64,000 bases of DNA from CAVVJA01 sp963809815 (lineage in GTDB: Bacteria > Actinomycetota > Actinomycetes > Mycobacteriales > Jatrophihabitantaceae). Shown piece after piece: positions 15,676-23,912 of this stretch (its first letter is position 1; each line of letters opens with the position of its first letter). The position numbers and the translations under genes are program-made. The stretch lies in NCBI GenBank assembly GCA_963809815.1, contig CAWELM010000025.1:310001-374000 (forward strand), read 5' to 3'. The notes under the pieces were generated by a model. It was given only the letters and a program-made list of their open reading frames with translations. It had not been told where the DNA came from and made no database searches.

Positions 15676-18609
15676 TCATCCCTCGTCCCGGCCAAGAGGT
15701 GCGTGCTCCGGAAGCGACTCCACGTCATGGTCCAGGTCGGAAGGGCCGGCCGGCCGCGCGTCGGCGAGCGAAATGACGAGCAAGGCGAGGGCGACAGCGA
15801 CAATGCACATCGCAAGCACCCAATCCCCGAAGCGATCGAACGGGGTGTTCGTCGCGGCGATAGGCAGATCGACGATAGCGGTGCCCGTCGCACCCGGATG
15901 CCACAGCAAGCGCCGGCCCTGCGCATCGAACGCGGCGGTCGTTCCGGAGAGGGTCGCTTGCAAGGCGGGGCGCCCGGTTTCGGCCGCGCGTACCGCGGCA
16001 AGGCTGGCGTGCTGGTCCGGCGCCCAGCTGCCTTGGAACGTGGTCGTCGCTGATAGGAAGACGAGCAGTTGCGCGCCGCGGTTAACAGCGGTGCGACTCA
16101 TGTCAGGAAACGCGGACTCGAAACAGATGAGCGGCGCGAAGCTGAGATTGCCGTCGCGCATGACCACAATCTGTTTACCCCGGTCCCGGTTGACGGCAGC
16201 CGCTTTCGTGAAGGAGTCGAGCCAACCAAGTAGCGGCCGCATCGGGATGTATTCGCCGAATGGCACGAGCCGCATCTTCTGATAGGTGCCAATAATGGCG
16301 TGGGCATCCAGGAGGGCCGCGGTCTTGCGGATCGCGCCGCCCGGCGAGGCCGCGTCGACGTTGACCAGTAGGTCGGCGCCTACCCGCCCGGCGACCGCCT
16401 CGAGTTCACGCTGCAGGTCGGGACGGGTGAACAGATCGAAGCCGACGCTGCTCTCCCCCCACACGACCAGGCCGAACCGGCCAGGCGGGAGCCGGTCGGT
16501 GGTCGCGATTTCGTCGCTGAGCCGCTGAGCGGAGTTGGGCACCACGCCGGCCTGGACGACGGCCACAGACAAAGTTGCCGCACCGCGTGGCGGGGCCTCT
16601 AGCGCGAACCAGATCGGGCCGACGGCCACCATCGCGGCGACGACCACCGCTGCTGCGACCTTCGTCCGCCATTTGGGGGCCTCAACCAGCCCCGCGACCC
16701 CGACGTTCGCGGCGACAATAAGAAAGCTGACCAGCCATACGCCACCGAGTGCTGCTGCAGCCAGCAGTGGCGGCGCCCGCCACTGACTAGCGCCGAGTAG
16801 TCCCCACGGGCCGCCCAGGGCTGACCAGGAGCGGGCCGCTTCGATGAGAACCCAGCCCGCCGGGATGACCACGAGCGCGGCTGCGAGGCGCCGCGGCGTC
16901 AGCTCGCCGGAGAGCAGCCGCCAGGACAGTGCAGCCCAGGGCAGCCACAGCAGGCCTAGCAGCGCCGCGATGACCGGCAGGAAGACCGTGGTACTGGGCA
17001 GCAGCCAGTAGTGGACCGCGACGAGAAATCCCACCGCTGCCCACCAGCCGCGCACTGCAGCCTCGCGGGCACTTGGTGCGCGCCGGATCACGATCAGCCA
17101 GGGAGTGAGCATGAACCACGCTGCCCACCAGAGTGTCGGACGCGGGAAGACGATAACGACGACGGCGCCGCACAAGAGCGCTGCACCACGCATCCGCCAT
17201 CTGCCGGGCAGGGGTGGCGGCGCGCCACGGCGCAGCCGCAACCGCTTGCCCCGCGGGCCGTGCGGGTGGCCACGATCGGGCCGGAACGGCCAGGCCCGCG
17301 TCATTCGGGCCATCACCAGCCATCCGACGAAGAATCCGACCGCAAGCCACCACGCCAGCGCCTGCTCCCGTCCTAGCTGCCAGAACGGGATCATCAACAG
17401 GCCGGCAAGCACGAACGCCACGTTGTAAAGCACGTCGTAGATCGCGAACACCCGCCCACGGACTTCGTCCGGCGAGTTCCTCCCGACGAGCGCATCGGCG
17501 ATGACCTTCAGCGACTGGAACGACACGGCAGCGACGGCGACGGCGCACACCAGACTCGCCAACGAAGGCGCGTACCCGACGACAGCAACGGCTGCGGCCG
17601 GAGGCAAGAACGCCAGTGGCAGCAGCACCCTAGGCGGCCACCGGCCGGATACCCACGGCGCGCTCACTGTCCCCACTACCGCAGCCGCGCCAGTGACGGC
17701 AATCGCCAGGCCGTATCCGGACGCCTGGAGGTGATAGCGGTCGTCGGCAACCAGCACCAGCAACACGAATCCAGCACCGAGCAGCAGGCGGTGCAGGGAA
17801 ACCGCGGCCAGCGGGCGGCGCAGGTCGGGTGTCCGGACGATGACCGCCGCACCCGTCCGCAGTTCGCGGGCCAGCTGGACCACGACAGCGGCCACGGTGT
17901 CGGTCCTTGTCCCGCCGCCAACCGCCGGCAGCCGGGCGAAACACACGCTTGCCGCGACGTAGGCACCGGCGCCGAGGAGGAAGCCGGCCATCACCGACCA
18001 GGACACGAACATCGCTCCGCCGACGGCACCGATGAACGCGGCCGTCATGCCGACCAGCCCGGAGATCGCGTTGGCGCGGACGAGATCGCGGGCCTCGACT
18101 GTGCGCGGCAGCACCGCACCTTTCGCGTCGAGCACGAACCGTGACGACGAGAGCAGGAGAACGACGCCGGCGTAGGCGAGCACCTCGGAGCGCAATGCTG
18201 CCGCCGCGATCGCGACAGCAGCGAGTGAAGCCCGGCACAACGAGGCGATGATCAGCGTGCGCCGCCGGTCCCAGCGGTCGATCAGAACTCCGCCCAGCGG
18301 GCCGACGAGGCTGAACGGCAGCAAAGTGACCGCGAGGATCCCCGCGATTCGACCGGGCGACGCGCCGCGTCCGATGTCGAAAACGACCAATTGCGCAAAG
18401 GCAATCTGGGTCAGACCATCGCCGAGCTGGCCCAGCGCCTGCCCACTCACCAGGGTGCGGAAGGCCCCCCGGACGAGCGCCGCCGACGCCCGCCAGCCCG
18501 GCCGGAACATGGTCACGGCCTCGAGGCCGTGGTCAGGGGCTAGCGAGGCCGTGCCAGCGTCCTTGTCACGCGGCATGTACCTACCCGGGCTGTCGGATTG
18601 GGCCACCAC
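15676..18609 (-). CDS. MFS transporter fused to apolipoprotein N-acyltransferase (Lnt)
   Basis: 977 residues. Residues about 45-440 form an MFS permease (about 12 hydrophobic segments; GGVLIDRWDRRRTL is the cytoplasmic loop 2-3 motif), resembling the EntS/MFS_3 type. An Arg/Pro-rich linker (about 445-475) leads into a complete Lnt: membrane helices (about 475-680), then a nitrilase-fold domain. The Lnt triad is present as Glu in VVWGESSVGF, Lys in YQKMRLVPFGEY and Cys in APLICFESAF. The Lnt half should N-acylate the lipid-modified Cys of lipoproteins at the outer face of the membrane. The MFS half could move a lipid or lipopeptide substrate or product; this is inference. Start may be GTG 18609 or ATG 18576. 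There is no stop or frameshift in the linker. Confidence 0.88.
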   Translation of the reverse strand: MVAQSDSPGRYMPRDKDAGTASLAPDHGLEAVTMFRPGWRASAALVRGAFRTLVSGQALGQLGDGLTQIAFAQLVVFDIGRGASPGRIAGILAVTLLPFSLVGPLGGVLIDRWDRRRTLIIASLCRASLAAVAIAAAALRSEVLAYAGVVLLLSSSRFVLDAKGAVLPRTVEARDLVRANAISGLVGMTAAFIGAVGGAMFVSWSVMAGFLLGAGAYVAASVCFARLPAVGGGTRTDTVAAVVVQLARELRTGAAVIVRTPDLRRPLAAVSLHRLLLGAGFVLLVLVADDRYHLQASGYGLAIAVTGAAAVVGTVSAPWVSGRWPPRVLLPLAFLPPAAAVAVVGYAPSLASLVCAVAVAAVSFQSLKVIADALVGRNSPDEVRGRVFAIYDVLYNVAFVLAGLLMIPFWQLGREQALAWWLAVGFFVGWLVMARMTRAWPFRPDRGHPHGPRGKRLRLRRGAPPPLPGRWRMRGAALLCGAVVVIVFPRPTLWWAAWFMLTPWLIVIRRAPSAREAAVRGWWAAVGFLVAVHYWLLPSTTVFLPVIAALLGLLWLPWAALSWRLLSGELTPRRLAAALVVIPAGWVLIEAARSWSALGGPWGLLGASQWRAPPLLAAAALGGVWLVSFLIVAANVGVAGLVEAPKWRTKVAAAVVVAAMVAVGPIWFALEAPPRGAATLSVAVVQAGVVPNSAQRLSDEIATTDRLPPGRFGLVVWGESSVGFDLFTRPDLQRELEAVAGRVGADLLVNVDAASPGGAIRKTAALLDAHAIIGTYQKMRLVPFGEYIPMRPLLGWLDSFTKAAAVNRDRGKQIVVMRDGNLSFAPLICFESAFPDMSRTAVNRGAQLLVFLSATTTFQGSWAPDQHASLAAVRAAETGRPALQATLSGTTAAFDAQGRRLLWHPGATGTAIVDLPIAATNTPFDRFGDWVLAMCIVAVALALLVISLADARPAGPSDLDHDVESLPEHAPLGRDEG

Positions 18610-18849
18610 CTACCAGCGTGCCCGACTTCGGCGCCGGCCGCCTCCGATGCATACCTACTCCTGCTGATCAGCGCAGTGCGGAGGCCACGGCCGGCGCTTA
18701 CCAGGGCGCCGGGGGTTGGTACGTCTCCGGGCAGGCGTCAGTCGAGACGCCCGAGTTCCGAGGAGAATCGACGATACTGCTCTGATGCGGTGGCACGGGT
18801 CGATTGGTGACGCCTGGCCTCGGGCCCCAGTCGAGCCGGCGGACAGCCC

Positions 18850-19536
18850 GTGAACGCCGCTCGCTGCTTCGGGCAAGCGACCATTGTTCTCGCCGCGATC
18901 AGCATCGCACGGGCATTCGGACTTTTGGGCCCAACCGTCATATCCGCCGGTCTGCTCACGGCATCACTGATGCTGATCGCGTGGCGCGCCGGAGCAACCG
19001 CTGCTGACCTCGGCCTCGCACGCGAGGACATGCGTGCGGGCGTGCGTTATGGCGTCGGCGCATTCGGGCTCGTCCTGCTCATCCTGGTGGCCATTGCGCT
19101 AATACCCGGAACGAACGGCTTCCTGGACGATTCGCGGGCCGACATTTCCGGCGGGCGTCTGATATTCGAATTGACGATCTCGATCGTCCTGCTAACCGCG
19201 ATCCCCGAGGAGTTCGCGTTTCGCGGCGTTCTCTTGGGCTCGGGAGTGCGACTTTGGGGCCCGTGGCGCGCCAGCCTGATCACTTCGGCGCTGTTCGGTC
19301 TGTGGCATATCGTTCCGACCTTGCACACGATGTCGGATAACCACGCGATCAGCGGCGCTTCCAACAGCTTTGCCGGCCAAGCACTGCTGGTGATCGGAAC
19401 CGTTGTTGCAACGTTCGTCGCCGGCCTCGTGTTCTCGTGGCTGAGGTTGCGATCGCGAAGCCTAATCGCGCCTATCCTGGCTCACATCGCGACAAACGGC
19501 CTCGCCCTCCTCATCGCCTGGTTCGTGGCTCAGTAG
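18850..19536 (+). CDS. CPBP-family intramembrane glutamic endopeptidase (Abi/CAAX-protease type)
   Basis: 228 residues from GTG 18850. Motif 1 is PEEFAFRGVLLGS (the Glu pair and Arg of the active site), motif 2 is FGLWHIVPTLH and the later His is in APILAHIATNGLA. About seven hydrophobic segments are visible. Family members cleave membrane or prenylated proteins in bacteria; the substrate is unknown. The next gene begins 18 bp after its stop and may be co-transcribed. Confidence 0.85.
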   Translation: MNAARCFGQATIVLAAISIARAFGLLGPTVISAGLLTASLMLIAWRAGATAADLGLAREDMRAGVRYGVGAFGLVLLILVAIALIPGTNGFLDDSRADISGGRLIFELTISIVLLTAIPEEFAFRGVLLGSGVRLWGPWRASLITSALFGLWHIVPTLHTMSDNHAISGASNSFAGQALLVIGTVVATFVAGLVFSWLRLRSRSLIAPILAHIATNGLALLIAWFVAQ

Positions 19537-19554
19537 TCGCCCGGGAGGGTCGAC

Positions 19555-20211
19555 ATGAGTGACTGGGCTTCGCCCACAGCGCAATCCGTTCGTCACCTCG
19601 TCTACCAGACCTTCGCTCAGCAAGGGCGCGCAGCGTCGCCGGCCGAACTAGCCGGCGAACTCGAACTCGATCCGGCCGACGTGCTGGACGCGTTGCGCGA
19701 GCTCCACGATCGTCATGCCCTCGTGCTGACGCCGGCCGGCGATGCGATCCGAATGGCGCACCCGTTCTCGGCTGCCCCGATGGGATTCGTCGTCAGAGCT
19801 GCCGATCAGTTCTGGTGGGGTGGCTGTGCGTGGGATTCGTTCGGGATTACCGCGGCGCTCGATCGACAGATGGAGATCACGACCTGCTGCGCCGGCTGTG
19901 GCCGCAAGCTCGTGTATGTCGCCGGACCGGCGACACCACCGACGCTGGACGCCGTCGTGCTCATTCCGCGGCCGGCGCGAGAATGGTGGGACGACGTCGT
20001 CGCCACCTGTAGTTCAATTCGTGTCTACTGCCGTCGCACCGAGATGCCCACCCACGCGGAGTCGGTGCCGGTGCTGACCCTCTGGCAACTCGCACAACCC
20101 TGGTACGGAGACCGACTCGACCCGGACTGGACGCCGCAGCCGACCAGTGTCCGACAACGTCTCCTCGACGATGTCGGGCTAGCAAGCCCGTTCTGGCGGC
20201 TCCCAGACTGA
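19555..20211 (+). CDS. Alkylmercury lyase (MerB)-like protein
   Basis: 218 residues from ATG 19555, with GGAGG 7 nt upstream. The N-terminal 60 residues form a winged-helix-like domain, as in MerB. The catalytic domain has GGCAWDSFGI, matching the MerB Cys-x-x-Asp pair (C96/D99). A later Cys in VATCSSIRVYC may replace C159. An extra CCAGCGRKL cluster precedes it and could bind metal. MerB cleaves the carbon-mercury bond. No merA, merR or merT lies nearby, so either a solitary organomercurial lyase or a family member with another role is possible. Confidence 0.7.
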   Translation: MSDWASPTAQSVRHLVYQTFAQQGRAASPAELAGELELDPADVLDALRELHDRHALVLTPAGDAIRMAHPFSAAPMGFVVRAADQFWWGGCAWDSFGITAALDRQMEITTCCAGCGRKLVYVAGPATPPTLDAVVLIPRPAREWWDDVVATCSSIRVYCRRTEMPTHAESVPVLTLWQLAQPWYGDRLDPDWTPQPTSVRQRLLDDVGLASPFWRLPD

Positions 20212-20242
20212 CGATCGGATCGCTCCGCTCCCGAGAGTGTGG

Positions 20243-21835
20243 TCAGACGGTCAACCGGTGTTCCCGGCGGAGCAGGTCGGCCGCGCGCTCGGCGAGCATG
20301 ACGGTCGGGGCGTGAGTATGTCCGCGGATGATCTGCGGCATAACCGAGGCGTCGACCACGCGCAGCGCCTGCACCCCGCGCACCCGCAAGTGCGGATCGA
20401 CCACCGAGTCGGGATCGCTGCCCATGCGGCAGGTGCCGACAGGGTGGTACAGCGTCTGCGCGTAGTGGCGGATGGCGCTGTCGACGAGATCGGGTCCGTC
20501 ATCACCAACCGGTTGAACGATATCCCCGAGCAATCCGGCCAACGCCGGTTGCTCGGCGATCCGCATACACATCCGCAGCCCTTCGGCCAGTGCGGCGTAG
20601 TCAGCGCCGTCGGGGTCGCGCAGATAGCCCGGATCGATTGTCGGCGGGTCAGCATGGTCGGCCGAGCGGAGGCTGACCCGGCCGGTGCTGCGCGGCCGCA
20701 GCAGGATTGCCCCGAGAGCGACTGCGTGCGGCCGTGGTGGTACCAGGCCTTCTCCCACCATGCCGACGGGGGCGAACAGCAACTCGATGTCCGGCGCGGC
20801 CAGAGACGGCCGGCTGCGGATGAATCCGTATGCCTCCATCAGATTGGAGGTGAGCATCCCGCGACGGAACACGACGTAGGCGGCGAGCTGGCGGATCGAT
20901 CGTGCCTCCTCGAGTGTGCCCCCGCCCGGTGCGTCCACGACTAGTGCAGCCACCAGGTGGTCGCGCAGATTCTGACCAACCTCCGATGCGTTGTGCACTA
21001 CCGGCAGACCGTGTTCGCGTAGCTGATCGATCGGTCCGATGCCGGAGAGCATGAGCAACTGCGGGGAGTTGATCGCGCCGCCGGCCAGGATGACCTCGCG
21101 TTCGGCGCGGATCACGGTTCGGTGTCCATCGGCCAGGTATTCCACGCCGGTCGCTCGGGCCTGCTCGATAACGACTCTGGTCACCGTTGTGTCGCACCGC
21201 ACGGCCAGGTTGTCCCGGCGGCGGGCGGGGCGCAGGTAGCCGTCGGCCGCGCTCCACCGCCGACCACGTCGCTGAGTGACCATGGTCGGCATGACGCCAT
21301 CCTGATCGTCAGCGTTAGGTACAACATTGCGCGATAGGCCGGCCTGCGCCGCCGCGGCAAGGTAGGCCTCGGTGAGCGAACGCGGGCTGCGTTGCCCGCT
21401 TACGGTGATGGGTCCGCCGCGACCGGTATGTGCGGATCGTCGACCCCGAGTGTCCTCAGCTCGGCGGAAGTACGGGAGCACAGCATCGTAGGCCCACTCC
21501 GGGCCGGCCAGCGCTCCCCACTCGTCATAGTCAGCCCGCATGCCCCGCGCCCATACCATGGCGTTGATCGACGAGGAGCCACCTAGCGTCTTGCCGCGAG
21601 GCCAGAACACCCGGCGATCGTCGAGCTGATTCTGCGGCTCGGTGAAATACGCCCAATCGGCGTCGCTGCGAAACAGTGTGGTCAACGCCGCCGGGATATG
21701 AATCTCACGGGCTCGGTCCGGCGGCCCGGCCTCGCACAGCAGCACCCGGACCTTCGGGTTTTCGCTGAGCCGGTTGGCCAACACGCAGCCGGCAGACCCG
21801 GCACCGACCACCACAAAGTCATACCGATCTTCCAC
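20243..21835 (-). CDS. GMC-family FAD-dependent oxidoreductase (choline-dehydrogenase-like)
   Basis: 530 residues from GTG 21835, preceded by GGGGA; a TTG at 21853 is the other candidate. The FAD dinucleotide fold is VVVGAGSAGCVLANRLSE, with the second signature GKTLGGSSSINAMVWARG. The catalytic His is in YHPVGTCRMG. The C-terminal motif reads RGHTHAPTVML, where choline/glucose-methanol-choline enzymes mostly have GNTNAPT; the second catalytic position is therefore His, as in aryl-alcohol-oxidase relatives. It oxidises an alcohol to an aldehyde; the substrate is unknown. It is convergent with the MerB-like gene, 31 bp apart. Confidence 0.88.
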   Translation of the reverse strand: MEDRYDFVVVGAGSAGCVLANRLSENPKVRVLLCEAGPPDRAREIHIPAALTTLFRSDADWAYFTEPQNQLDDRRVFWPRGKTLGGSSSINAMVWARGMRADYDEWGALAGPEWAYDAVLPYFRRAEDTRGRRSAHTGRGGPITVSGQRSPRSLTEAYLAAAAQAGLSRNVVPNADDQDGVMPTMVTQRRGRRWSAADGYLRPARRRDNLAVRCDTTVTRVVIEQARATGVEYLADGHRTVIRAEREVILAGGAINSPQLLMLSGIGPIDQLREHGLPVVHNASEVGQNLRDHLVAALVVDAPGGGTLEEARSIRQLAAYVVFRRGMLTSNLMEAYGFIRSRPSLAAPDIELLFAPVGMVGEGLVPPRPHAVALGAILLRPRSTGRVSLRSADHADPPTIDPGYLRDPDGADYAALAEGLRMCMRIAEQPALAGLLGDIVQPVGDDGPDLVDSAIRHYAQTLYHPVGTCRMGSDPDSVVDPHLRVRGVQALRVVDASVMPQIIRGHTHAPTVMLAERAADLLRREHRLTV

Positions 21836-21909
21836 AGCATTCCCCGACTTCAACCGCGAGCGCTCCTACCTGACCAACGACAACAGCATTCCGCCGTACC
21901 GACCTGCTG

Positions 21910-23483
21910 TCAGGTTGCGAGATGGTACAGAGCCGAGAGGGAGGGCGCGAAGAAGTATCCGCCGCCGGTGGTAGTCACCCATTCTTCAAGACCAATCTCC
22001 TCGTCGTACGTCTGATTCGGCAGGACAGTCTTGATTGAGCCTCGCTTGTCACTCCCGCCGACTTGTCCAAGAATTGGATCCACACCGGTTGCCCGCCGTT
22101 TGAAGTCGGGATCGTTCAGCCATTGCCTGGAGACGAATTCAAATTGATCGGTTATTGACGTCATGTACGCCAGGAAGAGCAGGCCGCGGTCGATCGCATC
22201 GTCTACCGGTTTCTCGAGTGTGGACTTAGCCGAAGGACCGTACGGGATACCTCGGCGCAGCAACCGGTGCGTTTGGGTATCGCTTTCGTTCAGCGTTCTT
22301 GCTGGGCGAAGGTCGCGGTACGGGTCCGGATCTCCTGGAGTGACCGTTTCGTCACGCGGGTAGGTCTTGCGGATGTGAGCGCTGAACGGACACAACCGGC
22401 CATCGGGGTCCCGCGGTACCTCTTGGCCTTCATCGTCGTCAGAGGGTCCGAACTCAAATTGGTTGTTGGCCCGCTTATCACCCCCAAGCGCCAGGATCGT
22501 CGGTGATCGGCGTGAGCACCAGCGGTGCGCCGCTCGGCCACCGTCCGACCAGGCGCGCTCCGAAAGCTTCGGGCCGGACGCCGTGTCGCCTGCCCTCCTC
22601 GTACAAGAAGCGATGAAACGCACCGACGTTCTGGCGCAATCGCCGGAAGACCAGGTAGCTGCCGTCCTTGGCCCAGTCCGGTGCCGGCCCAGCTCCCCGT
22701 CCGGCGACAGCGAGTTCGGTCCTTCGGCTTCAACGGGTCGGTGCCGGTCCTGGCCGGAGTAACCGAAGACGAACTCGCCCGGCCAGATCAGGTCCTGGCC
22801 GGGTAGGCCCTGGTTGGGGTCATCTGGATCACGTGGAGTGAGCACATCTCCCGGCGCGTCCGACAATCGGCCGCGCAACCCAGGCTGCGACACTCCGTCC
22901 GCCCAGCCAAAATGCTCACGGCCTCGCATTACGCCCTTTCGCGTGGCGCCTCTTTGTTTGAAGACCACGCGCACGCCTCTGGTGGTTTCCCGGTTAGCGG
23001 CTCTAATGTCCGCCTTCACACGTCGAACGGTCGCGCGGAGATCATCAGGATCATCAGCCGCGATGATGACCACGATGTCGACCGCGCTGTTCTGCCCACC
23101 GACAACCCAATTCGCTCCTGATCGTTCCATGCTGTTCCCGGAAAGCCGGGTCGGTGAACCGATCCACCTCGTCCCCGACAAGCTTCTTCAGGCCGTGGTG
23201 CGAGAACGCGATATTGATCCAGGTCGCCTTGACCGTACCCTCGAAACCACGGCGACCCTTAGCCTGCTTGAACCAGCGGTTGAAGTCCAGCACCTCCCGT
23301 GCTGTGGCTATGGACGGGTAGATTTGCCTGATCCACTGTTTTGCTGCCGCAGCATCATCGATCCGTAGAAACAACAATCAGGACATGGTTCTTATTGAAT
23401 CCCGGGATCACATTGCCCTGAATTTCGTCAATTGCTAGTAAAGGCTCTTCCGCTGTGATCGTCGCGGGCTCCGTAATCCTCAG
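21910..23483 (-). pseudogene. Dyp-type heme peroxidase, broken by at least four frameshifts
   Basis: All parts of a Dyp peroxidase are present but in alternating frames. The N-terminus IDEIQGNVIPGFNKNH (from about 23432) shifts near 23370 into FLRIDD...REVLDFNRWF. It shifts near 23130 into MERSGANWVVGG..., carrying the Dyp signature GWADGVSQPG (catalytic Asp). Near 22688 it shifts into DWAKDGSYLVFRRLRQNVG and RWPSGAPLVLTP. Near 22488 it shifts back to RANNQFEFG..CPFSAHIRKTYPRDE (proximal heme His) and on to the end. The intact enzyme would use peroxide to oxidise dyes or phenols. No start codon is clear at the 5' end. Four indels in 1.5 kb suggest decay, though poor sequence cannot be excluded. 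Confidence 0.8.
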
Positions 23484-23912
23484 CTAGATCATCGGCTCTT
23501 CAAGGGATCTCTCTATCTGGAGTCGCCGGTCCAGGTGTAGGTCTCGAATCCGCGCCGGATCCCCGTCGTTTCCGACGGCGTGTGCTAGGCCGGTAGCTGG
23601 GCAGCCAGCCTTGAATGATTCCCCGTCCACTAACTCTATTTCGGCGGACCATCTCCCTGGCGCATCGGGCTTGCTCGCCCACCCCCAACGCGCGCGCGAC
23701 GAGTACTTGGGGTGATCCGCCTGCCTTGGATGTCCTCCTCGGTCTGCCAGACCGAAACGAGAACGCGAAGGTATCGTGCCGTATTGTTTCCACTTCCTCG
23801 TCGCAGGTGCTCCCTTGACCTTGAAGCTCCGTGCGTGTAACGTGAGCGCCTTCCACATTGCTACCTTTGCGAGTGTGACTTCGACCTCTGGGTCGAACAT
23901 TGAGTTACTCAC
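23484..23912 (-). CDS. Possible separate small gene in frame with the SARP gene's 3' end
   Basis: A GTG at 23912 (MSNSMFDPEVEVTLAK...) has GGAGG 7 nt upstream, and just before it other frames hold stops, so this looks like an independent gene of 142 residues that has become continuous with the regulator. Its middle part loses coherence. Plausible protein appears piecewise in all three frames, for example VSVWQTEEDIQG, then WSAEIELVDGESFKAG, then RGFETYTWTGDSR ending at a stop. This suggests decay by indels, as in the adjacent peroxidase. I do not recognise the family. Confidence 0.35.
   Translation of the reverse strand: MSNSMFDPEVEVTLAKVAMWKALTLHARSFKVKGAPATRKWKQYGTIPSRSRFGLADRGGHPRQADHPKYSSRARWGWASKPDAPGRWSAEIELVDGESFKAGCPATGLAHAVGNDGDPARIRDLHLDRRLQIERSLEEPMI

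Noticed and set aside
20243..21835. GMC oxidoreductase considered as choline dehydrogenase betA
   Set aside because: The C-terminal GHTHAP replaces the choline-enzyme GNTNAP, and no betaine gene lies nearby, so no gene symbol is assigned.
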